DNA from: Ephydatia muelleri
Lineage: Eukaryota > Porifera > Demospongiae > Spongillida > Spongillidae
Assembly (NCBI GenBank): GCA_013339895.1
Contig: JABACO010000018.1
Location: forward strand, 6,374,207-6,438,206
Direction of reading: 5' to 3'
DNA: 64,000 bases
Translations under genes and position numbers: made by a program
Shown: positions 44,334 to 54,248 of the stretch, piece after piece
How positions within the stretch are numbered: the first letter of the stretch is position 1
Layout of the letters: every line of letters starts with the position of its first letter
The notes under the pieces: model-generated
Databases searched by the model: none
The model's input: the letters and a program-made list of their open reading frames with translations, nothing else
Told to the model about the DNA's origin: nothing

Positions 44334-44443
44334 TTGATCTATGACATGTCCAGCATTGATCTCATCACACTTCACGCTGATAAATTATTATCTGCTGGTG
44401 AAGACAAATTTACAAAGATAGGAGTGAAAGTTTCTTCCATGAT
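44334..44443 (+). CDS. RNF213-like gene, exon p
   Basis: 36 codons plus 2 nt: LIYDMSSIDLITLHADKLLS, then AGEDKFTKIGVKVSSM. Acceptor CTCATTTTAG, donor AT|GTAAGC. The following intron is 5 kb and full of repeats. Confidence 0.75.
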
Positions 44444-45040
44444 GTAAGCTTGCACGATTCACTGAAATATCCTTCCCTTTAATCTACGAACGTGCAGCCT
44501 TAGTTCCCCAGAGTTCCCGCGTTAAACAAACCTTAGTTCCACCTAAGCTAACTTGTAAAGTTAAAATCCAAGGTTGCACAACTATGTTTTGTATGGCCAG
44601 TAATGATATTATGATATCATTTTCTTTTTTTTTTGCGGGAACCAAGCTGGAACCTTGGTTCCTGCTAGGGAACCATCCACATAAGGGACATTTACGGCCC
44701 ATTACCAGCCGATTTACAGAAATATAATAAATTAGTCTTGTTCCCAGTTATTTATTCGCTCACTTTATAACTTATTTCTGCATGTGGCCATTTGATTACT
44801 AATTTCTGTCAAAGCTGTGAATAATAAAATAACTAGTCTTGCGGTAAAATTTGGCTCCAGGTCTACAATGTGGCAATCATGTGAAAGCAAATACGGTCAT
44901 TGTTCTTGGTGCTCGAAGTGCAAGAAGCATGTTTGGACCATGGGCAAAACAAAAGGATGTCCAAGGAAGCATTGTGGAAGTAGTAGGTCGTAGTCGGGGA
45001 CGAAAACTCAAAGTGGGATGAGTGTGACGGTGTCTTCATT
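44444..45040. other. Intron sequence, no clear feature
   Basis: Contains inverted phrases built on GGAACCAAG / CTTGGTTCC near 44640-44670 and GTTCC-rich blocks. These could be the outer part of the piggyBac-related element, but no end could be defined. Confidence 0.35.
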
Positions 45041-47630
45041 TTGGCACCACGTGCTTTGCAGCTAGATGCCACAGTTTCTTTAGAGGACAGCAATGAAGAT
45101 ATCCATTCTGACACAGACGCTGGGTCTGACTCTGAATCGGAAGACAATTTGCGCGTTCCAGAGGAGGTGGAGTCTGATTTATTGAAGCCGCATGGAACAA
45201 ATTGGGAGTTCAAGCCTGATGGAGTGGTAGGTGACTACTTCTGAGGTTCTCAAGCTTATCTGGGACTCTGACAATTCTGATGGGCACAAAAATCCATATG
45301 ACTATTTTTGTTTGATGTTTCCCATGTATGACGTTCCAGATTGGATTGAGAAGACAAATTCTCGCATAAGTGTTGGTTTAGGTACTAAACCTGGTTTAAT
45401 GTTTTGGGGGTATGCGAGCAATATGCTAAAATCCCCAGGGTTGTAGCCCCTGGGAAAGCCTCACTTCCATTCAACCCTGAGCCTAGGGAAAGCCTCACTT
45501 CCATTCAACCCTGAGCCTAGGGAAAGCCTCACTTCCATTCAACCCTGAGCCTAGGGAAAGCCTCGCCTCCATTCAAACCTAAAGCCCTTAAAGTCTGGGA
45601 TAAGTCTCACTTACATTCAACCAATCCCATTATACAATCTAACACACTGTCCCCAAAGATATTGACACCTGATATGGTTCCAGGTCACACATGTATATAA
45701 AGGATGGTAGGGTGGGCAGCAATCACTCAGTCCAAAGCTAAAGGCTGCCAGCTGCATTGTTTACCCACCCACCACTCCACCTGTGCATTGACTGTACTTG
45801 TACACATGTTTGCTGTGTTCTTACCTGCACATCAATGGTAGGCGGCACCCTTCGGGCTTCTACCCTGACCTAACCACCTTACCTTGACCAGCGTCAAGGG
45901 GTGGGGCTGACCTAATGGGGACCAGCGTTTCTCTTGGTTCCAGTCAGGCTCAGGGTAGGGGGTCAGCACCCTTACGCACACCCGACTGGCTGGCTGTCGC
46001 CTACCCCCCTTTTGGGCAAACAATAAGCTATGCTAAGTGCAGTGGGAATCACGATCAGAGCGCATATAGTATACCAAGCATGAGGGAGCATTCAGACAGC
46101 ATTAAGTGAGCTGAAACGCAGGCCTCTCAGTACAGCACAATACTTCCGCTTTTGGAGAGTGATTTTAGCCATTAGCATAGGGTCTGAAAAGAACAGGCGT
46201 GCATACTGGATGGAGGAGTCTGAAGGTGAGTCTGCACATCTTTTCCAACCCCCTGCATTTGGCTCACATTTTGGAATGGGCCGCATCACTTTGAAGATAT
46301 TTTGAGGTGTCTTTGTTTTGGTAATGATGATCCTACTGACTGTTGGAGTCCAATTCGACCCCTTATTAAAGCTATTTACAGGAGACGACAGGAGAAAGTA
46401 ATTCTATCTTACATCCTTGTTGAAGATGAGTTAATGTCGTCCTGGATCAGTAGGAAGCAAGACAGAACAACTGATGGGACTCCACATCTCAGTAAAATAA
46501 TTTGAAAGCCGAAAGGAGTTGGGACAGAAGTAAAGTGCATTGCTGATGGCTGGCTGTAATTATGCTTCAACTTGAAGTGTGTGAAGGAAAAGAAGCCTAA
46601 TCAAGAAAAAAAAAAGGTTCCTATTGCCTTCAGGAACTGCACAGACATTGAGGCTCACTGAACATTGGCATTATTCAGAAAGAATTGTCATTGGTGACTC
46701 TGCGTTTACATCTATGACTACTGCAATTGAGTGCTATAAGTGTGGCCTATTCTATACTGGAGTCCTGAAAACAGCATCACGAGAATATCCAAGAGACTAT
46801 CTAAATGATGCATCAAAGTACCCCAGCAGGGTTGATCACATTTGCCTGACGTCAACATTTGATAACTTTTCACTTATTGCATTGGATGGAAGGATAAGAC
46901 TGTGAAAACATTTGTTTCCACATGTGGTACAACTCTTCCAGGAAAGCCCCACCAAAAGCACAGATACAGTCATAGTGGTGCCATCATCACCACTGAAGTA
47001 CAATGCCCACAGCTAGCCTCCCAGTATTTGAGTGCAGCGGCCAAAGTTGACCCACATAATCACCTTTGACAAGGATTGCTTGGTGTGGAAGATGCATGGG
47101 GTACTCAAACATGGTGGCATCACTTGGTGGCAACAATGTTTGGAGTGACTGTTGTTGATGCAATGTTATCTTATAACTACGAGCAGAATGCTTCATTGTC
47201 TGTTACTGAATTTGCTAGCAATCTTGCTTTGCTGTTGATTTTTAACCAGCTTGATGGTCATGATGTGGAAGAAGGGAGGAGATGATCATCTGATCTTTTG
47301 CAGTTTCCTGTTGCTCTAGTTCCTGTGTCAATGTAATGCTCACCCATTGAGGCGATTGTCACAGTTAAAAAGATATGAAGGCATGAAAGGATCTAAAGAA
47401 GTGTGTGTCGAAAATGCTCTATGTGTGGCTTGAGGGGAGAGGCATAATGGTCATTATTACTGTGTCTCGTGTTCTGATCAGTCACGCAATTCCATTGTTG
47501 TGTGTGGGCATGGTACCCTCAGTGAAACTACCTACCACACAATTCACTGTTCGAATGCCAAGTAATTCATTTCAACCTCAAACTGGACACAGCTTGTATG
47601 ACTCTGCTGTCAAAACGAAATGTTTTGTTT
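45041..47630 (+). pseudogene. piggyBac (PGBD4-like) transposase pseudogene
   Basis: On the + strand blocks typical of the DDE_Tnp_1_7 family occur in order. An acidic N-terminus is SDTDAGSDSESEDNLRVPEE. Next is FWRVILAISIGSEKNRRAYW (about 46145-46205), then WSPIRPLIKAIYRRRQEKVI and VEDELMSSWISRKQ (46345-46460), holding a catalytic acidic residue. Then come HWHYSERIVIGDSAFTSMTT (46664-46723) and a C-terminal cysteine-rich tail near 47410-47560 (CSMCGLRGE, CSDQ). Stops and frame changes separate the blocks, and 45430-46030 contains unrelated repeat sequence. Dead copy. Confidence 0.8.
45452..45623 (+). repeat. 34-bp tandem repeat array inside the piggyBac pseudogene
   Basis: Units begin GGGAAAGCCTCACTTCCATT. 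Starts at 45452, 45486, 45520 and 45554, plus a decayed fifth at about 45598. The first three are identical. Confidence 0.85.
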
Positions 47631-47639
47631 AATTTTGTC

Positions 47640-48408
47640 TGTAGGCCTGATCAGTATATGTTCTCACAAGCGTTTTGAATTTGCTGCTGAATAAATATGA
47701 AGGAGAACACCTATGGTTTTGCTACTGAAAATGGCTCCATCCAAATGCTATTTTAAATCATAAACTGATCCAGTATAATCTGCATGTGTGGATGTGTACA
47801 TAGCAAGACCATATCTTGTTGTATTCATATTCCTTAGAATATTCATACACCTTTTTGTATCTAGCTGCAACTCCCGCACATGCAGAGTGCTGTAGTTGCT
47901 TAGGTATTAGGGGTGCAGGGGTTGGATGATGTATTAGCCTAACTTGACCCCAATTGCGAGTTTTTCCCTCTCTGATTCCACCCATCTCCACTCCTCTGCT
48001 TTTTTTTCTGGGCACCTAACTTTATACAAACCCCCTTATCGTACCGCTAAAGGAATTGTGGGAGTGGTTCTCAGCAGGAACCAAATAGTATTGTTCTTGC
48101 AGCTACATCTCCATATTTTGCAATCAAGCCACCTTGAAATCAATAGGCAGTGCCAAGCAACCTTTTCCCTGTGCAACTGAAAAAATGGAATGAAAGGATT
48201 GTTCTAAAATTTTTATCTCCAATGATTTAAAGCGAACGAGTTCGCGGGAACCGTACATATATTTGCATCAAAAAGCATTCTTCACATCGCACAGGCTCAC
48301 CTCTAAGTGCTTACATATCTTACAACTTTCCTTATGAATGTGGCTGACATCCATGGGTAATCAACAGAACTCCTTGTACTATTTATTTATACTATTTTAA
48401 CGATATTT
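47640..48408. other. Intron sequence, nothing recognised
   Basis: Short open frames on both strands without domain similarity. It lies between the piggyBac remnant and the composite foldback. Confidence 0.45.
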
Positions 48409-48809
48409 GGGACAGTTCACAGGAAAAAAAGCGTCGAATCATTTAGAAATCATTGCGTGATTGAACAGAAAATCACACAAAATCACACGCTTCTATTGAT
48501 TTTCGTGTGATTTTCTGTTCAATCACGCAATGATTTCTAAATGATTCGACGCTTTTTTTCCCTGTGTTTCCGCGAAAATTGCCCCACCGTTAAAATGTTA
48601 TAAAAATGCATCGCGTTTGAATCGCTATAACTTCCGAACGGATTACGCTATCGACTTTCTATTTTCAACACTTCATAGAGAAATGGTGTAATATGAAGTA
48701 TTGAAAATAAGAAGTCAATAGCATTATCCGTTGGGAAGGTATAGCGATTCAAACGCGATGCATTTTTATAACATTTTAACCGTGGGGCAATTTTCGCAGA
48801 AACTGTCCC
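48409..48809. repeat. Foldback MITE, copy 2, with a second hairpin nested in one arm
   Basis: The outer element is the same family as 22341-22590 (GGGACAGTT start, matching end) with a 4-bp target duplication ATTT (48405-48408, 48810-48813). Nine bases into the left arm lies another near-perfect hairpin, 48418-48566, starting CACAGGAAAAAAAGCGTCG and ending with its inverse. It is bounded by duplicated T residues. The nested order shows the inner hairpin arrived later. Confidence 0.9.
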
Positions 48810-48907
48810 ATTTTATTTAGTAAATTTTTACAAGTATTGCCTGAAATGTGGTTCCTGGGTGGGAACCTAGGTTGCCATCCGATTCCCGCTGCTCTTTCGT
48901 ACATTAA

Positions 48908-49395
48908 GGGCCCATAAAATGCAATTATTCATAACATCATGTCCGAAGTCCAAAGCACGTAGAATCATGCCGGGTGACGTCTGTAAAATCACTTGCAAAA
49001 TGGACAAGGACATGTCTATGCATGATATCCTACAGGCTAAAGATAGGGGCAACATTGGATTTGAGCACATTGAGAAAAGAATGTTAAATCTCACCATCGT
49101 GTGTGCAGCTGGCACTTCTCACTAACTCTGTGATAGATAAAGAAATCCTCTTGCCATCTACCCAGTTGATGTGGATGTAGATATGTGTCTTGAAGGAATA
49201 GTCGCTGCAATTGCTTGGAGTGTAGAGCTCTGCTGAAGGGGAAGTTCTAACATGTAGCATGGTGCTTACACAAACTGCTTTTGTGAATGATTTTATTGAC
49301 ACGCGTAAGTTATCCTGGCATGATTCGATTATGATTCTTAATGTACTGGATGCGATGCAGTGAATGAATTAAGAATAATTGCATCTACTGGGCCC
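48908..49395. repeat. TTAA-flanked MITE of piggyBac type (488 bp)
   Basis: Flanked by TTAA at 48904-48907 and 49396-49399. The left end is GGGCCCATAAAATGCAATTA. The right end on the other strand is GGGCCCAGTAGATGCAATTA, an inverted repeat of about 27 bp with few mismatches. TTAA duplication with GGG/CCC termini fits the piggyBac superfamily. The interior has no convincing gene. Confidence 0.87.
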
Positions 49396-49447
49396 TTAAA
49401 GGTAAAGGTCAATGCAGAAAAGATTGATTATGTTGTATTGTTGTCAG

Positions 49448-49784
49448 GGAGATGCAAACCAGGGACATCCTTGACAAGTACCTGTCAAAGGCACTTGGTG
49501 TTGAGTTGAAGGATGGACTTCTGAAGCAGATTGATGAGGCCAAATATGTCCTCACCCTGGACTACACCCTCAAGATGCTGAACATCCACGAGCGTTACAG
49601 ATGTGGTGTACCTGTGATCATTGTAGGGGAGACCGGTGTGGGCAAGACTGCCCTTGTGCAGATGTTGTCTGCCCTCTGGAACCATTCCCTGTTGGGCAGT
49701 TGGAATGTGGAGAAGGGTCGCATCCATGATTTGCTTACCCAGAGGATAAAGGACCTTTCTGAAGACTCCTGCGAGAGCTATGGG
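49448..49784 (+). CDS. RNF213-like gene, exon q (P-loop 2, active AAA unit)
   Basis: Joins exon p in phase (split Met codon). TRDILDKYLSKALGVELKDG leads to VIIVGETGVGKTALVQMLSA, a canonical Walker A (GETGVGKT). It corresponds by motif and order to the AAA3 unit of RNF213. Acceptor TTGTTGTCAG, donor GGG|GTAAGT. Confidence 0.92.
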
Positions 49785-49860
49785 GTAAGTGTGTTTGTGC
49801 CTCATGTGATAGTGACTGTTCATCCAAGCAAATTATAATTGAAACTAGAAATGTGTGCAG

Positions 49861-50082
49861 CTAATAAATCTGTTGTCGGAGGACAAGCATGTCTCCTGTG
49901 AAGATATGCAGCTGTTGTGTAGCTTGCCAGGCTCGAGCCAATCTTCTGAAATGTTGTGCATACGCCTGAGGCAACACCTTCTGGCAATGAGGCACCTCCC
50001 AGTTGTTAGACTGCTTGTTACCAAGGAGAAGACTGATCTGGGCACACTGTTCGCTGAGGCTGATGCAAACAACACTGCAGAG
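49861..50082 (+). CDS. RNF213-like gene, exon r
   Basis: 74 codons, phase 0. LINLLSEDKHVSCEDMQLLC, MRHLPVVRLLVTKEKTDLGT, ending EADANNTAE. Lies between Walker A and Walker B of the same AAA unit. Confidence 0.8.
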
Positions 50083-50583
50083 GTGAGTACTTTCTCTGAT
50101 ATAGAATTGAGTGGTGCAAAAAAGAAACATTACATCCTATTTGCGAAATGAGGACTGTTTGGTTAAACCCAACTACGAATTTTTTCCATGCTACTTCATC
50201 CAATTCTACATACATAAATCCCTTTCTTAGTAAAGCTATTTCACTGGTTTTGGTTTTTACTTGCCAAGATCTCTTAGCAGTTATTGGTAGCAATAGGTTT
50301 CATCTCAAATTTCCTTTCTGCACTCAATATTCATTTTTGTAAATGATATTTGTGTGCACTACTAATGTGTAGCAACCACCTAATGAATTTGTCCACAATT
50401 ATATCAGAATTGACAAGGTTTTGATTCCATATTGTTTCTCCAGTTCGAAACCTGTTTATCGCAATTGCATAGTCACATTTGTTTGTGACACATAACTGCA
50501 TACAAACTTTAACAATCATTGTTAATTTTATTTTGATGAAAAGATTACATCCAATATGATAACACTGCATGTACCATGTGCAG
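50083..50583. other. Intron, no feature recognised
   Basis: 501 bp, AT-rich, no repeats noticed. Confidence 0.6.
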
Positions 50584-50659
50584 GCCACAGCCAAACTACT
50601 GCAAGCTGTCTACTTTGCTCAACTAAAATCAACATTTTACAAGCTCAATATTCATGCAG
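50584..50659 (+). CDS. RNF213-like gene, exon s (25 codons)
   Basis: ATAKLLQAVYFAQLKSTFYK then LNIHA plus one base. Acceptor TGTGCAG, donor G|GTAAGT. The phase fits exons r and t. Confidence 0.72.
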
Positions 50660-51756
50660 GTAAGTGCACATTTTTTCCTGCATAATACATAATACAGTTG
50701 CATGTATAATACGGCCTAGCTCAAATGTAACAAACAAATGAAATAGTCCATGTGCAGTGTAGCTGTTTGTTAGAATGACTGGTAGCCCACTGTAAATAGC
50801 ACAACTTAATAAAACTTCTCTGTCTGGAGTTGAATTTTGATGTAGGATGAAGTGAGCATGGGATTGAAAGGATGCAGTCTGTTAGTTGCAGCATCCAGTC
50901 CAAACCCACTGTAACAGGACTGTATCTTGTTTCCTAGCTTTCACACCATTTAATCCTGACACCCAAATCACTTTCTTGTTTTAGAAGCATTTTTATCCTC
51001 TGTAACGGATTCTATACTATCTGTCTATACAGTCTATACGTCAAACACGTAGTACTGTTCCGCAGAGCAATAATCACCAATTCCTACACCAAAAGATGTT
51101 TATTTTCAAAGGTACCCGCATTATATACTGACTCAACCATGAACACAAAAGCACAAAGCAACAATGCACTCTACAATAGTCAGGCAAGCTGCCCCTGACA
51201 AGACGATACAGCCCCGGCCTCCGCCAATTGTTCACAAAAGAGTCAGTAGGGACAAAATTGGGTACCCAGACCCTCACATCCTCATTTCTCCCCACCTTGT
51301 TCATGCAAGTGAACAATTGTGGGTTCTTTACAGGGAGCCACATCAACTGTAATTGGGCATGCAGTTGGCAATCGCAATTAATTTGCTCTTGTTTTACTGT
51401 AGGACAATAATTTGATTCTAGTTTATTTTCCAACATCAGAAAAAATATTCCATTCAGATTAGAATTCATTTGCTACTTTAATAATGCATGCCAAGGTTTA
51501 AATTTTTACCAGTATTATGTGTTTTAATTTCTTCCTCTCCACACAATGTTCCAACTCGTTGCGTCATCCAAATCAGAGAAGGTTTTAATACTTGTGCTAT
51601 GTCCAGTAGGTTTAGGAGTACTGCTCAAACCAGTATGCATAATGAAAGAGAGGTTCAAAATAGAGATCATCGAATTCTTGACTTCTGCTCCACGAAAATG
51701 ACACTGTTCAAAGGAGCAGAGATAATATATATGATCTCTGAAAGGAGTGTGCATTG
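50660..51756. other. Intron sequence, nothing recognised
   Basis: No coding domain. TGTAACGG at about 51001 and TGTAACAGG at about 50910 look like possible LTR edges, but no matching partner was found. Confidence 0.4.
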
Positions 51757-52594
51757 TGTAGTGTATTGTATTGTCACGTGCGGTGCGCGTTATTGCAATC
51801 AGTCAACTCCTAATAATCCTACATGGTGGCAGCGGTGTAGCGCGTGGCGGGTCCTTCAACCTCGAAAGAGGAATTTCAATAAAGGAGAAGAAGGAGGTGA
51901 AGGTACCTACCACCGCCACCCTGACCAAGCCTTCACTACCAGGATTAATCATCGAAATGAAGTAGCAGCCGAGATTGGGCGAGAACGCCAGGAGAAGGGG
52001 ACGGCAAGAGCCAGTGTTAGGGCCAGAGCTGGAGCCGAGAGTGAGTGCCAGAGCCGCAGAGTTGCGAGTAGAGGGCCAGAACCAGAATAAGGCTGAGAGT
52101 GAGCAAGGAAAGAGTTCTGCCGCCGGGGAGGAAAGAGTCCTGCCGCCGGGGAGGAAAGAGTCCTGCCGCCGGGGAGGAAAGAGTCCTGCCGCCGGGGAGG
52201 AAAGAGTCCTGCCGCCGGGGAGGAAAGAGTTCTGCCGCCGGGGAGGTGAGAGTCCTGCCGCCGGGGAGGCAAGAGTCATGCCGCCGGGGAGGAAAGAGTC
52301 CTGCCGCCGGGGAGGAAAGAGTCCTGCCGATGGGGAGGAAAGAGTCCTGCCGCCGGGGAGGAAAGAGTTCTGCCGCCGGGGAGGTGAGAGTCCTGCCGCC
52401 GGGGAGGCAAGAGTCCTGCCGCCGGGGAGGAAAGAGTCCTGCCGCCGGGGAGGAAAGAGTCCTGCCGATGGGGAGGAAAGAGTCCTGCCGCCGGGGAGGA
52501 AAGAGTCCTGCCGCCGGGGAGGAAAGAGTCCGGCCGCCGGGGAGGAAAGAGTCCTGCCGCCGATTACGATCAGTCAAGACCTAATAATCCTACA
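51757..52594 (+). mobile_element. Miniature LTR element (TRIM-like) with an internal minisatellite
   Basis: The left terminal repeat 51757-51823 (TGTAGTG...CCTACA) is followed at once by TGGTGGCAGCGGTG, the same primer site as in the Gmr1-like element. The right end (about 52562-52594, GATCAGTCAAGACCTAATAA then TCCTACA) matches only the last part of the left repeat, so the 3' copy is truncated inside. A CATTG target duplication flanks the element (51752-51756, 52595-52599). It encodes no gag or pol, only about 280 bp of leader and the repeat array. Non-autonomous. Confidence 0.8.
52108..52567 (+). repeat. 23-bp minisatellite, about 20 units
   Basis: The consensus unit starts GAAAGAGTCCTGCCGCCGGG and ends GAG. 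Variant units (TTCT, GTG, GCA and GATG types) recur in the same order, showing a 6-unit (138-bp) higher-order duplication. Because 23 is not a multiple of 3 and the unit lacks stops, all frames on both strands stay open. The long reading frames here are therefore not evidence for a gene. Confidence 0.93.
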
Positions 52595-52802
52595 CATTGT
52601 ATGCTTGTACACATTATGTCCCAACAGACAAGTAGATAATTTTTTTTTAAACATACTCAATTGAAAGCCACGCCCACTGTAGTGACTTTAATCGGGCCCG
52701 GCGGATGGCTATTAAAACTGATAGGGCTAATTAATATTCATTAGGTTGATTAATATTCATTATTCATCTTTCAACTGTTTATTAATATATGGAATCATTT
52801 CA

Positions 52803-53010
52803 GCGAAAAGGCATGTTTTTTCAAGATTTCAATTTTTTTGATATCCTAGAAGTCTGAAATGTCCTCTACACATTGGCTTCTTACGTACTGAGAATGGGAG
52901 TATCCGTTATTGAGTTGTACATGTAAGGCTTTGAATTTTTAGTTAGCCATACATTTCGATGCAGGCGTTACATTTCTATTGCATGCGTTAGGTCCCTCTT
53001 TGCGGAAACG
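52803..53010 (+). repeat. MITE family A, copy 3
   Basis: Interior phrases GTCCTCTACACATTGG and TTACGTACTGAGAATGGGAG match copy 1. The right end is GCGTTAGGTCCCTCTTTGCG. The left terminal repeat is partly deleted (GCGAAAAGGCATG). Confidence 0.75.
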
Positions 53011-53067
53011 ATCACATATACATGTACATATCAAAATGTGTGTTCATTCGGTCTGCAAAATAATGAT

Positions 53068-53710
53068 TTAAAAAAATGCTCCGAAAATACATTGCCTGTG
53101 CTCTGAGTTGGCTATGAACTCCCTGGCTGCTTCTTCTAGATTCAAAGCATGTGTTGTTCTTTGTGAACGTGAAGCAGCATAAGATGGTTCAGTCTCTGTT
53201 GAGACATAGATGAACAAAAAATGCAAGGCACTAAATGAACACTCACTGGTAGCATCACCCATTATTGAACAACACTGCCTGGACAAAAAACGAAGGCAGA
53301 AAAACCTTCAACAAACACTGACGATTCTGAAGCTTTTCCTGAGCGTGAAGTGTGGAGAGAGTTTCACCAATGTCTTTTATAGTGGATGGTAGAATATACA
53401 GTTTCTCTACAGACTGCATGGCAATCACTTGATTCGTGTATGCAAAACGCATCAGTAGCTGCCTTTCAGTTATTGTACCCTCTAGTCAAAAAGGCTTCCT
53501 CGGCATTTTTCAAAGTCAGTTTGAAATCTCTGACAGCCTGTACGCAAGTATGACAGAATACCTTGTCATCCTACTCGCTGCAGTGTAGCCATTTCCACTT
53601 GGAAAACCAGATTGTCTGGAAGCTATTGGGCTGTCTTCCTACCTCCCTTCATGGGAATTAAAACCTGCTGGTTGATGAAGGGGGGGGGGGGGGGGGGGCC
53701 TCTAATACTT
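53068..53710 (-). pseudogene. hAT transposase C-terminal fragment
   Basis: On the minus strand ATSECSFSALHFLFIY and LEEAAREFIANSEHRQ resemble the hAT dimerisation domain (TSERSFSALR type) and its tail. A long G run at about 53680-53698 matches the G/C-rich ends of hAT copies here. Frames are broken and the element limits are unknown. Confidence 0.45.
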
Positions 53711-53950
53711 CAGGTAATTTTGCTTCAAATGTAGGCATTGCATACTCATGCAAAGAACGATAAATATTAAACAACAATAATATTAATGGTTATAAATGGT
53801 GTCGACTGCCATATCTGTTAGGGCTATAGCCCACCCAGCCCACCCCGTTCCGCTGGCCCTGACTTTCATGTAAAGAAGCTTTTATAAATACTTAAAATTT
53901 CATCTATATGCCAATACATATACTGTACTACACATATCTGAACACCCCAG

Positions 53951-54063
53951 CCCTTACTCCACTTGAAATACAAGAATTGCTGAAACCAGCTTTCGACCAG
54001 GCCAGAGACCTCCAGCTGCAGTTGGAATCCAAGCAAAACCTTGAGAGGATTCCTTTTGTTACA
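53951..54063 (+). CDS. RNF213-like gene, exon t
   Basis: Completes the Ala codon from exon s: LTPLEIQELLKPAFDQARDL, ending NLERIPFVT. Acceptor ACCCCAG, donor ACA|GTAAGC. The next intron is 48 bp. Confidence 0.75.
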
Positions 54064-54111
54064 GTAAGCTAGTCATTTTGTGTGCAATATATTGTATCTG
54101 GCAACAATCAG

Positions 54112-54192
54112 GTGTTTCTGGATGAGGTGAACACTTCATCGTGTCTCGGGCTCATCAAAGAATTCATTGTGGATAGGACATTGGATGGAAAG
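54112..54192 (+). CDS. RNF213-like gene, exon u (Walker B of P-loop 2)
   Basis: 27 codons: VFLDEVNTSSCLGLIKEFIV then DRTLDGK. FLDE is the Walker B with both acidic residues. Phase 0 to 0. Confidence 0.88.
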
Positions 54193-54248
54193 GTGAGCTA
54201 TCATTGTCTTCAGAGGTCATCCATCACAGTGACCTTTTTCCCTTTCAG

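Noticed and set aside
50905..51110. Possible further LTR starting TGTAACGG or TGTAACAGG
   Set aside because: No matching second copy, primer site or polypurine tract was found nearby.
51975..52664. Long open frames on both strands (229, 186, 161 and 158 codons) over the minisatellite
   Set aside because: They arise automatically from a stop-free 23-bp unit read in every frame. There is no domain, no splice or start context, and equal openness on both strands.
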